Assembly (NCBI RefSeq): GCF_000442255.1
Contig: NZ_KE557274.1
Location: 252,467-316,466, forward strand
DNA: 64,000 nt
Reading direction: 5' to 3'
Source of the DNA: Salipiger mucosus DSM 16094
GTDB taxonomy: Bacteria; Pseudomonadota; Alphaproteobacteria; Rhodobacterales; Rhodobacteraceae
Made by a program: the position numbers and the translations under genes. Shown one piece after another: positions 34,977-43,210 of this stretch (position 1 is the first letter of the stretch; every line of letters begins with the position of its first letter). Below the pieces are notes generated by a model, which was not told the origin of the DNA, made no database searches, and saw nothing but the letters and a program-made list of their open reading frames with translations.

Positions 34977-35723
34977 TTGGCGGAAGAAACAGACTTCAAG
35001 ACAACGGAAAAACGGATCCGTGAAACGCGTGAGGGAGAAGCCTTCCTTGCCGCGTTCGAGGCACGGATCCGAACCGAAATGCTGCGCGGGGTCGAGAACT
35101 ATCTCGCCAAGGAGCGCGAAATGCCGCCTTCGTCTGAAGTATCTGATCCTCCCGAAGGATCGGAGCTCGATCTGGCCGCGGTCGTCAGACACATCTTCGA
35201 GAAGATCAACGATACCCGGAGAGAACTCGAAGCGCTCACGAACATGGCACGTGAGCGGGATTCCACGTCATTCAACGGCGTCGGAGACGAGCTCGAGGCG
35301 ATCACTCACGATACCGAGCAGGCGACGACGAACATCATGAACCGTGTCGATGACATCGAGGATGTCGTCCGTGCCATCCGGACGAACGGCATCCATCAGG
35401 ATGATCTCGACCGGATCCTGAAAAGTTGCAGCGATATCACGTTGGCCTGCAGCTTCCAGGACATCACGGGACAACGGGTTCAGAAGGTCGTCGAGGTCAT
35501 CGAAAGCATCGACGGTCAGCTCTCCAAGATCGAAACCCAGCTTGGTGGCGAGGGCGGATATTCACCAAAAGCGCAAAAAGCCTACCGGAAAACACAACGT
35601 GAGAAGGGCCTTCTGAATGGTCCCGCACTGCCCGAAGAGCCCGTCGGACAGGATGAAATCGACGAGCTCTTCAGGACAGCAGAAGAAGCTCCCTTCAACC
35701 CGTCTGCGGAAGAAGAGTCCTGA
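34977..35723 (+). CDS. cheZ: CheZ phosphatase
   Basis: A TTG start at 34977 is preceded by aaaggggg; the next Met is 37 codons later, so TTG is preferred. The 248-residue protein is mostly long helices, as expected for the CheZ four-helix dimer. The catalytic segment is CSFQDITGQRVQKVVEVIES, with the conserved Asp and Gln (Q-D-I-T-G-Q). The C-terminal peptide GQDEIDELF matches the CheY-binding tail. CheZ speeds dephosphorylation of CheY-P. The pairing with cheY in one unit supports a complete phosphorylation-reset module. Confidence 0.92.
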   Translation: MAEETDFKTTEKRIRETREGEAFLAAFEARIRTEMLRGVENYLAKEREMPPSSEVSDPPEGSELDLAAVVRHIFEKINDTRRELEALTNMARERDSTSFNGVGDELEAITHDTEQATTNIMNRVDDIEDVVRAIRTNGIHQDDLDRILKSCSDITLACSFQDITGQRVQKVVEVIESIDGQLSKIETQLGGEGGYSPKAQKAYRKTQREKGLLNGPALPEEPVGQDEIDELFRTAEEAPFNPSAEEES

Positions 35724-35897
35724 AGAGGTGAAGGCGTCCCGAGGACTCTTTTCCGCGTATCGACGCAGCCTGGAAGCGAAAGGTCACCCGTGTTCTGGAC
35801 CTTGAAGCTTCCGTCTGGACGCAGGGTTGTCTGCCTGCGAAGGTCAACCTTCGAAGGAGCGAAATCAATCGTGCGAAATCGCGGTCCTGAGGGCCGA

Positions 35898-36254
35898 TCA
35901 GACGCCGGCCGGCACCTTCCTGACGTCCATGGCCGCAGAGATGACCTCCAGGATGTCCTCCGGACTATTGTCCTCGCTGTCGCAGAAGACAGGCATCTGC
36001 TCCACGCCCGGCATGTAGTAGGCCTCGAAATCCAGTGTCCGCCCGGTGCGCACTCCTTCGACCCATTCGTCGAGCGTGACCTGAATCAGGAACTGTTCGT
36101 CTTCTTCGACGGCTTCGACCTGCAGGCGCCGGTGTTCGCCACCGCCTTCGAAAGGGATATCCCACCTCAGGTCGGGGTCCGAATTTTCAGGAAATTCCTC
36201 TCCCAGTCCCATGGCCGCACGAAACGCCTCGATCCGCATCTTGCCGATTTCCAT
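35898..36254 (-). CDS. Hypothetical acidic protein, 118 residues
   Basis: GAGG precedes the ATG by a few bases and a TTGACT-17-TAAGTT promoter is visible upstream (36296-36325 on the plus-strand numbering). The protein is acidic with a strand-rich middle (DEQFLIQVTLDEWVEGVR) and a C-terminal helix (SPEDILEVISAAMDVRK). I do not recognise the family. It is convergent to cheZ across 174 bases that hold no gene. Confidence 0.6.
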   Translation of the reverse strand: MEIGKMRIEAFRAAMGLGEEFPENSDPDLRWDIPFEGGGEHRRLQVEAVEEDEQFLIQVTLDEWVEGVRTGRTLDFEAYYMPGVEQMPVFCDSEDNSPEDILEVISAAMDVRKVPAGV

Positions 36255-36371
36255 TTCTCACCTCAATATATTGCGTCGAAGATAACTTAATACACAAAAT
36301 ATAGTAAGTCAAATGTTTACCGGCACTGAATATGGGGCAGGCACTTTGTGAACTGCAGCCTGAGGATCTCG

Positions 36372-37388
36372 ATGGAACGACGCAATTTCATAAAGTCAGC
36401 CGCCTGTTTCAGTATTTTGGGCGCTACCGCCGGGCGGGCCCAAGAACGCGTGGTCATCCAGCCCAACACCGAGCTGGCGCTGCGCAGTGACCTTTATGCG
36501 CGCCTGGCGAGGAATGGTCCCTTCACACCGGCCCGTGTCCCGGTTCGGGTCACCGAGGAGAAAACCGGCCGTTCGACGCTCGTATACGTCTCGCCAGACG
36601 TGACGTCGGCCAAGCTTGTTGTCTTCAGCCATGGGGTCGTCGCGAAACCCCGGGTCTATGCGCCACTCCTCGAGTTCCTCACGACCCACGGGTTCTGCGT
36701 TGTTGCGCCGCTCCATGTTGATGGACAGGTCCAGGATCTCCGTACGCGCGAGACCGATGAAGGATGGCGTTTTCCAGAGTTGATGGAGGATATGCGGATC
36801 TGGGAGCGGCGCATGCAAGACTGCCTCGATGCGCGGGATTCACATGACCGGATCGGGAAAACCATAAATATCGAGATCGATGCCTCCTACCCGATTTTCA
36901 TGGGGCACTCCTTCGGCGCCATGACCGGCCTCTTGCTGTCGGGAGCACGGGTTGGAACGCTTGGCGGCCTTGCCGCCGGCCAGGATACCGATTGGGCCGG
37001 TCGCATTCTGCTCAGTCCGCCGGGGAATGGCGTCTTTGGCCTCACGCAGAAGTCCTGGGCCAGCCTGTCATCGCCAACGCTGACCATCACCAATGCCCAG
37101 GACCAGGGCATCATCCATCAGCCGCCGACCGCCAAGTTGGATTCCTACTTCCAGTCTCCCGAAGGCTATCGGCACCTCGGGTACCTGGAAGGCGGCGGAC
37201 CGTCGATATACAGTGGCCAACGGGCTCGCCCCAAGACAAAGGAGTACTTCCTCTTTTTCGACCTCAGAGGCGCGGTGGGCGCCTTCGTGGCGGCCTATGG
37301 GACCAGGGATACGGAAGCGTTCCAAGGCCTCTATGACGGATCCATTGAGGATCGGTCATACCGCCTGATCGCGATCAGGAGCCGCTAG
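36372..37388 (+). CDS. Exported alpha/beta hydrolase
   Basis: The start at 36372 (MERRNFIKSA) is chosen because gagg precedes it and a signal peptide follows; 36348 would add eight residues. The N-terminus RRNFIKSAACFSILGATAGR resembles a Tat signal. The mature protein has the alpha/beta-hydrolase pattern: VVFSHGVVAKP for the oxyanion strand, FMGHSFGAMTG for the nucleophile Ser elbow, and late Asp/His candidates near FDLRGAVGAF. It resembles dienelactone-hydrolase or platelet-activating-factor-hydrolase-like esterases. Substrate unknown. Its stop overlaps the end of the convergent gene. Confidence 0.75.
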   Translation: MERRNFIKSAACFSILGATAGRAQERVVIQPNTELALRSDLYARLARNGPFTPARVPVRVTEEKTGRSTLVYVSPDVTSAKLVVFSHGVVAKPRVYAPLLEFLTTHGFCVVAPLHVDGQVQDLRTRETDEGWRFPELMEDMRIWERRMQDCLDARDSHDRIGKTINIEIDASYPIFMGHSFGAMTGLLLSGARVGTLGGLAAGQDTDWAGRILLSPPGNGVFGLTQKSWASLSSPTLTITNAQDQGIIHQPPTAKLDSYFQSPEGYRHLGYLEGGGPSIYSGQRARPKTKEYFLFFDLRGAVGAFVAAYGTRDTEAFQGLYDGSIEDRSYRLIAIRSR

Positions 37389-38002
37389 ATGTTCGCGTAC
37401 CAGAACAGTTGTTCGTTCAACTCGTCATCGGATAGATCGTCTTCCAGGACCCGCATGATCGTCAGGCTCAACATGGCATCTATGACCTCGATGGGGTCGA
37501 CGAATGGCTCGACGCGCATGCTTCCGTGCAAGTCAGCCGGCACGCGACAGATGAACGGCGGCCCGTCGACCATGGCGTAAGCCATGACCATGGCATAGAA
37601 GGCGTAGTCGCCGGCCGGCAAGGTATTCGGGACCTTGAAAATGAGCGACCCGGGCATCAGGTTGAAGCTGCGGCAGTAGTGCTTCTTTTGAAGGAAGTCT
37701 GGCGCAACATCCAGGAGGTCGTCCAAAAGAGTTTGTCGATCCTCGCATGGATAGAGGAGGTTGACGTCCTCGATCCGCCCGTCCGGCAGCTTTATGAAGC
37801 TTTCGCCTTCCTTGAGAATGATCGCGCCGGAATCCCGCTCTTCCTGAGGGAGAACCCGGAACGTGGCCTCACCGTCCTTCCACGCCAGTTCTGGCCTTCC
37901 GGCCAAGGTATCGATGAGGAATTCCTTCAAGTTCGTGTCACCACGTTCTTCGGGGAACATCTGAGAGCGGCGACGACCTATTTCGACAATTTTCCTGGAC
38001 AT
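37385..38002 (-). CDS. Hypothetical protein, 205 residues
   Basis: The start at ATG 38002 is chosen; longer versions of this frame run into the divergent gene at 38102. The sequence is soluble and well folded in appearance (SLIFKVPNTLPAGDYAFYAM and YAMVDGPPFICRVPADLHGS), with a C-terminal helix DDLSDDELNEQLFWYANI. It has no recognised catalytic motif. It is divergent from the 397-residue gene and convergent with the hydrolase. Confidence 0.65.
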   Translation of the reverse strand: MSRKIVEIGRRRSQMFPEERGDTNLKEFLIDTLAGRPELAWKDGEATFRVLPQEERDSGAIILKEGESFIKLPDGRIEDVNLLYPCEDRQTLLDDLLDVAPDFLQKKHYCRSFNLMPGSLIFKVPNTLPAGDYAFYAMVMAYAMVDGPPFICRVPADLHGSMRVEPFVDPIEVIDAMLSLTIMRVLEDDLSDDELNEQLFWYANI

Positions 38003-38101
38003 GCTTATTGAATAGATGTTAATCTTCCTGCAGTCAATCTTTAGCTGGCGGGATGAAGCAGAAAGTTGGCTGATCCAAGAACAAGCAGGTGGCGGTGCCA
38101 A

Positions 38102-39295
38102 ATGTATCTCGCTGAAGTCGTGAACCAGATACTGGCAGAACTCGAACATCCTGATTTTGCCAAGGCGACGGCCCGAATCCCGCATGTAGCCGGCATAAAC
38201 TTCGTCCTCGATCACTCCCGGGTGCTCATGCGCGACTACGATCTCTATGCGTTCGACCGCAGTGCGCTGGTGGCCGCATCGGATCTGAAGACGGAGCGAC
38301 AGGAAGGCCTGGAGGCCATCGCCGAGAAGGTTCTGGAAACCCCGCGCAGATTGTTCATGGAAACCAACTGGGCGGACCGTCAGCGCGCTTTCTCCCGTGT
38401 GCCGACGATGCCCAGCGTCGATGTCCCGGTCGACTATGGCCAGCCTGTCCGTGTCGGCATCTGCCTGGATGTGCATGGCGGCGGGCGCGCGACGCTGCAG
38501 ACCGCCTGGATTCATCCTCTCAACACCATGCGTGACCTTGCAGACGACGGGTTCCTGGCGGAGATCGAGTGTCCAAAAAAGTCCCGGAAGACTCTGAAAA
38601 GGCTCCTGACGTTGAACTGGTCAATTTTCAGGATCGAGATCGACGTCAATCGTCGGTCCCATCTGACGAAGAAGGAATTCATCGAAGAATGCAGAGCGGG
38701 GAATGCCGACTTCCTACCGTTTCTGGAAGCGCAGAAGGCCATTTCCGGAACGCTTGGAGAGAAGGCCATCATTGACCGGGCTTTCGCCCTGTACAGACTC
38801 AATTGCATCTGCCGCTATCGTGTCGACCCGGCGGCCGGTGACTACCTGCATGAGATGGCCGCCCTCGCCCGGAACGAAATGGAGGCGATGCTCGACACCT
38901 TCCGCAGTGACCTGGACGGAGAAATCATATTCGGAATTGCCATGGCCGCCTTGCTTGAACTCGACGATGTCGACGTTCGCCCTGCGGGAAAGACATCCGC
39001 AACGGGAGGAAAGAATTCCCGTGCTCGCAAACGCACCCGAGGGAAGCAAGGACCGGAAAGGTTGGGGGTCGTGTCCCTCGACATCGACAAAGACATCGTC
39101 TCAAGTCATTTCCGAAGTTCAAAGACCGAAGGTCAGGTATCTTTCGACGCGGGTGGCGCAGCGCGCCGCAGCCCGGTGGCCCACCCTGTCTCCGGACATC
39201 TCTTCCGGGCGCGGAACGGCAAGGTGGTGTACCGTAAACCGCATTGGCGCGGGAAGGATGTTCGCAAAAGGATTGCAAAGGTTAGGCGGAGATGA
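38102..39295 (+). CDS. Hypothetical protein with a basic C-terminal tail
   Basis: The start at ATG 38102 follows aggtggcgg; an upstream TTG at 38066 is less likely. The 397-residue protein has a long folded N-terminal part with no known motif. The C-terminal 80 residues are basic and end HPVSGHLFRARNGKVVYRKP and HWRG, a tail seen in various plasmid and phage proteins of unknown role. A nucleic-acid contact through the tail is plausible. It precedes the helix-turn-helix gene by 63 bases and may be cotranscribed with it. Confidence 0.65.
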   Translation: MYLAEVVNQILAELEHPDFAKATARIPHVAGINFVLDHSRVLMRDYDLYAFDRSALVAASDLKTERQEGLEAIAEKVLETPRRLFMETNWADRQRAFSRVPTMPSVDVPVDYGQPVRVGICLDVHGGGRATLQTAWIHPLNTMRDLADDGFLAEIECPKKSRKTLKRLLTLNWSIFRIEIDVNRRSHLTKKEFIEECRAGNADFLPFLEAQKAISGTLGEKAIIDRAFALYRLNCICRYRVDPAAGDYLHEMAALARNEMEAMLDTFRSDLDGEIIFGIAMAALLELDDVDVRPAGKTSATGGKNSRARKRTRGKQGPERLGVVSLDIDKDIVSSHFRSSKTEGQVSFDAGGAARRSPVAHPVSGHLFRARNGKVVYRKPHWRGKDVRKRIAKVRRR

Positions 39296-39358
39296 ATTCA
39301 TTGACAGGACGCCAGGGTGGATGTATTCGGACACTATCAATTCTTGAGGTATCCATTC

Positions 39359-40252
39359 ATGACAAGTTCAGTTGCCCTGAGCAATGCGGAGGTCATCGAC
39401 CAGGCCAAGTCCGTGTTCAACTGCAGCCAGCGCGAATTGGCGCGTATCCTGATGCATAGCAAGGATCAGGTCTACCGCTGGAAAACGAACCAGTCCCGCA
39501 TGCCGGCCGACGTCCGCGCCCGGCTGGAGACTCTGATTTCCCACGTTCAGTCGGGAAGCGGGGTCAACACGATCATGCTGTCACTTAGTCATCGGTCTCC
39601 GGACGAAGGGGCGACGCAGATGCAGGAGTTCTTCGACGAGATGGCCTCGAAGCACGAGCTTTTCGAGGAAATCATGCCCTTCGGCTTCGACGTGCGCGAA
39701 CTGACGGCGACCCTGAAGGAGTTCGGCTTTTTCGTCCCTGACGATGCCTTGCCGACCGACCGACAGAAAACTCACCAGGTGCGCAACATCTTTTCCGCGT
39801 TCCTGAATTCGCTCGATATCCTGCACCAGTGGATGGAGACCTTCCTCGTCGACAAGTCCGAGCGCTCGGCCCTTGACTGCGAGAGCGTTCTCGCAGCCAA
39901 GGGAAAGCTGCAGGGCCACATCATCAAGCTGGCCATCGCCAAGATGGACATCGATTCCGTGAACCTGCATTTCCTGGATCGAAGCATCTTCTCGGAGAAG
40001 AAGCGCGACACCTTGTCGGCAGTCAACTCCGACATCAAGAGCTTCCTGGAGGCCTATCGGGGAGAGGGCTATGCCTTGATGCGCAACCCCTTCCGGATCA
40101 CTGAGGCCGACAACGACTCGCTGTTTTTCGAAATGGACAGCGCCGAGAACGCATCCGAGCACGACATCACCCAGTACTTCACGCTCGCACAAAGAACGAT
40201 CCTCCGCGAGGTCAGGGCACTTCGGAAGATCATGGAGCCAGGCGGTCGATAA
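39359..40252 (+). CDS. Helix-turn-helix protein of unknown role
   Basis: The start at ATG 39359 follows TTGAGG; the frame opens further upstream at 39317 with a poorer site. The 297-residue protein has an N-terminal helix-turn-helix (FNCSQRELARILMHSKDQVY then RWKTNQSRMPADVRARLETL), similar to Xre-type regulators. The remainder is almost all helix, with a long central pair (LNSLDILHQWMETFLVDKSE) and no enzyme motif. A hairpin terminator follows at 40285. It may regulate the neighbouring genes; no operator could be picked. Confidence 0.65.
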   Translation: MTSSVALSNAEVIDQAKSVFNCSQRELARILMHSKDQVYRWKTNQSRMPADVRARLETLISHVQSGSGVNTIMLSLSHRSPDEGATQMQEFFDEMASKHELFEEIMPFGFDVRELTATLKEFGFFVPDDALPTDRQKTHQVRNIFSAFLNSLDILHQWMETFLVDKSERSALDCESVLAAKGKLQGHIIKLAIAKMDIDSVNLHFLDRSIFSEKKRDTLSAVNSDIKSFLEAYRGEGYALMRNPFRITEADNDSLFFEMDSAENASEHDITQYFTLAQRTILREVRALRKIMEPGGR

Positions 40253-40284
40253 CGGGCACTGTCACCTTCTTGGACAACTGAATC

Positions 40285-40318
40285 AGGGCGGCGATGCACA
40301 TAGTGTCGTCGCCCTTTC
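40285..40318 (+). terminator. Intrinsic terminator after the helix-turn-helix gene
   Basis: AGGGCGGCGA pairs with TCGTCGCCCT over ten bases (one G-U pair) around an 11-base loop and is followed by a short T run (TTTCGG). Confidence 0.55.
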
Positions 40319-40339
40319 GGTTCACGCCGATGCGGCGGC

Positions 40340-40960
40340 CTATGGATCTTTTTTCCCGTCTGAGATCTGTGCCATGCAATCCGGGTAGTTTTCATAGAGG
40401 ATGGTGTATTCCTCGAAGACCTCTCCATCTTCCAGGAACATCACGAACTGGCTGTACAGGCCCTCGGGGACGTTCTGCGCCGCGGAGTGGAACACAACAT
40501 GCCCTTGCGTCCGGAGCCTATCGGCCAGCGCCTGGATCTGGATTTCGCTCCTGTAGTCGCCGTCGATCTCCACGGCGAAGGAGCCGACATCGTCCATGAA
40601 CGGCAGGAGCCGATCCTCGATGGTCTCGGAAACCAGAAGCTCGACAGCGGCGCCTTGAGTGTCCCGCCTGGGAGAATGCCCACCGAGCGCACAAACGCCG
40701 GTTTCGGGGGTCGCGACGGCCTCGAAGCGCGCCCAAAGATCGCTCGCCCTGGGAACCCTCACCAACGAGACTTCAGGGTTCTTCGTCGTGCCAATCCCGA
40801 GATCACGGCTCCTTTCGAAGTCGACCACGAGATCAGCGGCGGGAGTCCCCATGGGCAAACCGAGCGTGACGCTTCCCCCATCATCTTGCTGGGCCGATGC
40901 TGCGGCTGTAAAAGTGAGACCTGCGATCAGCGCCGGTACCGAAAACCTGAAAATATCCAT
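40340..40960 (-). CDS. Exported protein of unknown function
   Basis: ATG at 40960 gives a short signal peptide (MDIFRFSVPALIAGLTFTAA then ASAQQ); ATG at 40987 would add nine residues. The mature part of about 185 residues is soluble with two cysteines (TGVCALGGH and YPDCMAQ) that could form a disulfide. No family recognised. It is divergent from another exported protein at 41023 across only 62 bases, so the two share a regulatory region. Confidence 0.65.
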   Translation of the reverse strand: MDIFRFSVPALIAGLTFTAAASAQQDDGGSVTLGLPMGTPAADLVVDFERSRDLGIGTTKNPEVSLVRVPRASDLWARFEAVATPETGVCALGGHSPRRDTQGAAVELLVSETIEDRLLPFMDDVGSFAVEIDGDYRSEIQIQALADRLRTQGHVVFHSAAQNVPEGLYSQFVMFLEDGEVFEEYTILYENYPDCMAQISDGKKDP

Positions 40961-41022
40961 CGTCTCAATCTCTCGTTTAAAGTTCACCGCAAATCTATAT
41001 GGGAAGAGTATTGAGAGGATTT

Positions 41023-41559
41023 ATGTCGATGGAGACCAACCGGAACCTGCTTGCAGCTGTATCGCTGATTGCCGTGCTGTCTCCGAACCTGGGAGTTGCG
41101 GCAGGATCCACGGATCCATCGGCGGATACCGAGGCTCCGAGCAGAAACCTTATCCAGGAGATCCCAGGACACAAAAGATCGCCGGAAGAGAGCGCAATCC
41201 TCGACCGCATGCGGAGCCAACTGGAGGAAATGGCAGAGGGCGGGCGCCCTGATAGGGAGGCCACAGACGGGGCGGAGGGTGCGCGTGCGGCCCAGCCACG
41301 CTCAGTGGATGTGCCGGATCCCGGCGATCTTCCCGACCCTCAGGATACTTCGGAAGAAAGGCCGTCGGTGTCGGAACGCGCTGCGATCCAGAAAGCCTTG
41401 TCGGCTCTACCGGGGGACATCCTTGAAAAGGACGCGACCGACATCGACCGGGCCATGGTCCTCAGGGTCGTGTGTGGCGATGGGGACTCAATGATCGGGA
41501 CCCCAGAACGACGCGAACAATTTCAGGAAGCTCGCGCCGTTCTGTGTTCCAGCGATTGA
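41023..41559 (+). CDS. Exported proline- and acid-rich protein
   Basis: The start at 41023 follows gagg; the 178-residue precursor has a signal peptide (METNRNLLAAVSLIAVLSPN then LGVAAG). The mature protein is rich in Asp, Glu and Pro and likely flexible, with a C-terminal helical region containing two cysteines (LRVVCGDG and AVLCSSD). It would act in the periplasm or outside. It nearly abuts the convergent H-NS-like gene. Family unknown. Confidence 0.6.
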   Translation: MSMETNRNLLAAVSLIAVLSPNLGVAAGSTDPSADTEAPSRNLIQEIPGHKRSPEESAILDRMRSQLEEMAEGGRPDREATDGAEGARAAQPRSVDVPDPGDLPDPQDTSEERPSVSERAAIQKALSALPGDILEKDATDIDRAMVLRVVCGDGDSMIGTPERREQFQEARAVLCSSD

Positions 41560-41566
41560 AGGCCGC

Positions 41567-41887
41567 TCACTGGATCAGGAGATCGTCCAGAGATTTTCCC
41601 TGATCGAGAGCGTCGATGACCCACTGGGGCTTCCGTCCGCGACCGGTCCAGGTCTTCGACGGGTCGTCGGGGTTCGCGTACTTGGGAATACCCTTCGTCT
41701 TCTTGGCGGTATTGCCGTTCGTTGTCAGCTGATCGAGCGAGAAGCCGTATTGCTCTTCGATCTTTTTCAGAGCGGCGCGCGCTTCGTTCTTGCGCTCGAC
41801 CTCACGCTTCTCGAGTTGAGCGTCAATATCCGCGCGCAACTGCAGGAGCTGTTCGCGGTTCATTTCGAGGAGTTTGTCTGAATTCAT
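41567..41887 (-). CDS. H-NS-family nucleoid protein
   Basis: The start at ATG 41887 gives 106 residues, the size of alphaproteobacterial H-NS-like (HvrA-type) proteins. The N-terminal 50 residues are a coiled-coil dimerisation region (LLQLRADIDAQLEKREVERK). The C-terminal DNA-binding domain carries the H-NS signature SKTWTGRGRKPQWV. It would bind A+T-rich DNA and silence or bridge it. Plasmid copies often act as stealth factors that limit disturbance of host regulation. It lies downstream of the acidic coiled-coil gene in the gyrase block. Confidence 0.9.
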   Translation of the reverse strand: MNSDKLLEMNREQLLQLRADIDAQLEKREVERKNEARAALKKIEEQYGFSLDQLTTNGNTAKKTKGIPKYANPDDPSKTWTGRGRKPQWVIDALDQGKSLDDLLIQ

Positions 41888-41981
41888 TGTATTGTCTCGG
41901 TTTGCTTTGACAGGTGCACAAGCGCCACTAAAGCGTTCAGCACCAAGTTGCAAACCGAGACAACAAACTCAATGCCGAACC

Positions 41982-43118
41982 TTACCCGGTTTCCTGAAGA
42001 AACGTGGGGAAGGCGACGTTCAGGTCATCTTCCTTTTTGGATCTGGCTTCCGGTTCACGGTTAGCTTCAGAGCCCTCACTTTCCGCAGTGGCGTCCGAGC
42101 TCTCTGCTTCCTGGGCGCCATCCTCCGCGGCCAGCATCGCGATATCGTCGACGTTCTGCTCGGCCCCGTCTTCAGTCTCGCCGGCGATTTCGGAAGCGAG
42201 ATCCGAGACCAAGTCGGCATGGGGATCGTCTTCGGGCGATGGTTCGTCGTCGGCCTCATTTTCGAGATCTTCCGGCTCATCCTCGGAGGCCAGATCCGCT
42301 TCGTCCTGCGCTTCCTGCAGAAAGTCCGTTTCGTCGGTGTCGTCCGACGCTTCGGAAACTTCCGAGGTGACCTCGTCTGCAGTGCTCTTATCGTCAGCAT
42401 CCCCTTCGGATTCCTCCGACATGGTGACATCGGTCACATCGGCGTCGTCTGCCTCGCTTTTGGCGCCATCCGCGTCATCAACCGACGGACCCTGAGCATC
42501 TTCGTCGCTCTCGGATCCTGCCTCCGAGGTTTCGGCATCCGAATTCGCGGTCTCGATGTCCTGGGCCGACGCGGCTTCGGGCATTGCGGTTTCGGATCCC
42601 TGCACCTGGGACGTCTCCACGGTCACCATGGTATCGTCGGCAACGGGGGCATCGGCCGCCGCAGCATCGTCGACATTCTCGGCCTGCGGTGCCTCCACTT
42701 CGGTGTCCTGCACAGGCGTCGCCGGCACAGCCGATGCCTCGGCGGTGGCTGCGATCTCGGTCGTTTCCTCGGACTTGGCCGACTTGCTGGCTTTCTTGCG
42801 GTTGCCGCCGCGCCGTTTCTGTTTGACCTCGACCTTATCGATCATGCCCATCTCGGCGAGCTGCGACACACGGCTGTCGATCATGTTCCGGGTCTTGTCG
42901 GCATCGAGATCCTCGGGAAGGTCTCCGAGGAATTCCTCGAAATCCTGGTGTCCCTGGTCGAGACGCCCCTGCGCGTCTGCGCCCTTCTTGCGCAGCGCCT
43001 CGAGGGCCGCTTCCATCTCGGAAATCTCGCTGTTCAGATTGGCGACCTCGGACTCGGTCTGGGTTACGCGAACGGCAATCTTTTCGCCGTCGCCGATAAT
43101 GGTCAGAAGATCCTTCAT
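41982..43118 (-). CDS. Coiled-coil protein with a very long acidic tail
   Basis: The protein has 378 residues. Residues 1-60 form a coiled coil (VTQTESEVANLNSEISEMEA), followed by a small helical domain and a short basic patch (KQKRRGGNRKKASKSAK). Residues about 120-365 are acidic low-complexity sequence rich in Asp, Glu, Ala and Ser. The last residues turn hydrophobic (DDLNVAFPTFLQETG), possibly a binding peptide. The basic patch followed by an acidic tail suggests a DNA mimic or chromatin partner. It has its own promoter at 43142-43171 and lies between gyrA and the H-NS-like gene. Confidence 0.7.
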   Translation of the reverse strand: MKDLLTIIGDGEKIAVRVTQTESEVANLNSEISEMEAALEALRKKGADAQGRLDQGHQDFEEFLGDLPEDLDADKTRNMIDSRVSQLAEMGMIDKVEVKQKRRGGNRKKASKSAKSEETTEIAATAEASAVPATPVQDTEVEAPQAENVDDAAAADAPVADDTMVTVETSQVQGSETAMPEAASAQDIETANSDAETSEAGSESDEDAQGPSVDDADGAKSEADDADVTDVTMSEESEGDADDKSTADEVTSEVSEASDDTDETDFLQEAQDEADLASEDEPEDLENEADDEPSPEDDPHADLVSDLASEIAGETEDGAEQNVDDIAMLAAEDGAQEAESSDATAESEGSEANREPEARSKKEDDLNVAFPTFLQETG

Positions 43119-43141
43119 GTCTTGCTCCTTTGGTCCCGTCT

Positions 43142-43185
43142 ATTCTATGACAACATAGAGTGGGCTGTCAATACAATAAGAATAG
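43142..43185 (-). promoter_or_regulatory. Promoter of the acidic coiled-coil gene with upstream AAGAATAG element
   Basis: Minus strand: TTGACA (43171-43166), 18 bases, TAGAAT (43147-43142). CTATTCTT lies six bases upstream of the -35 (43185-43178). The same element recurs at similar distances before gyrA and the 51972 gene. Confidence 0.65.
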
Positions 43186-43186
43186 G

Positions 43187-43205
43187 GGCCGGGAATTTCC
43201 CGGCC
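43187..43205 (-). terminator. Hairpin after gyrA
   Basis: GGCCGGGAA and TTCCCGGCC form a perfect nine-base inverted repeat around one base, five bases past the gyrA stop, followed on the minus strand by CCTATTCTTATT. It overlaps the upstream element of the next promoter. Confidence 0.55.
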
Positions 43206-43210
43206 TCGCA

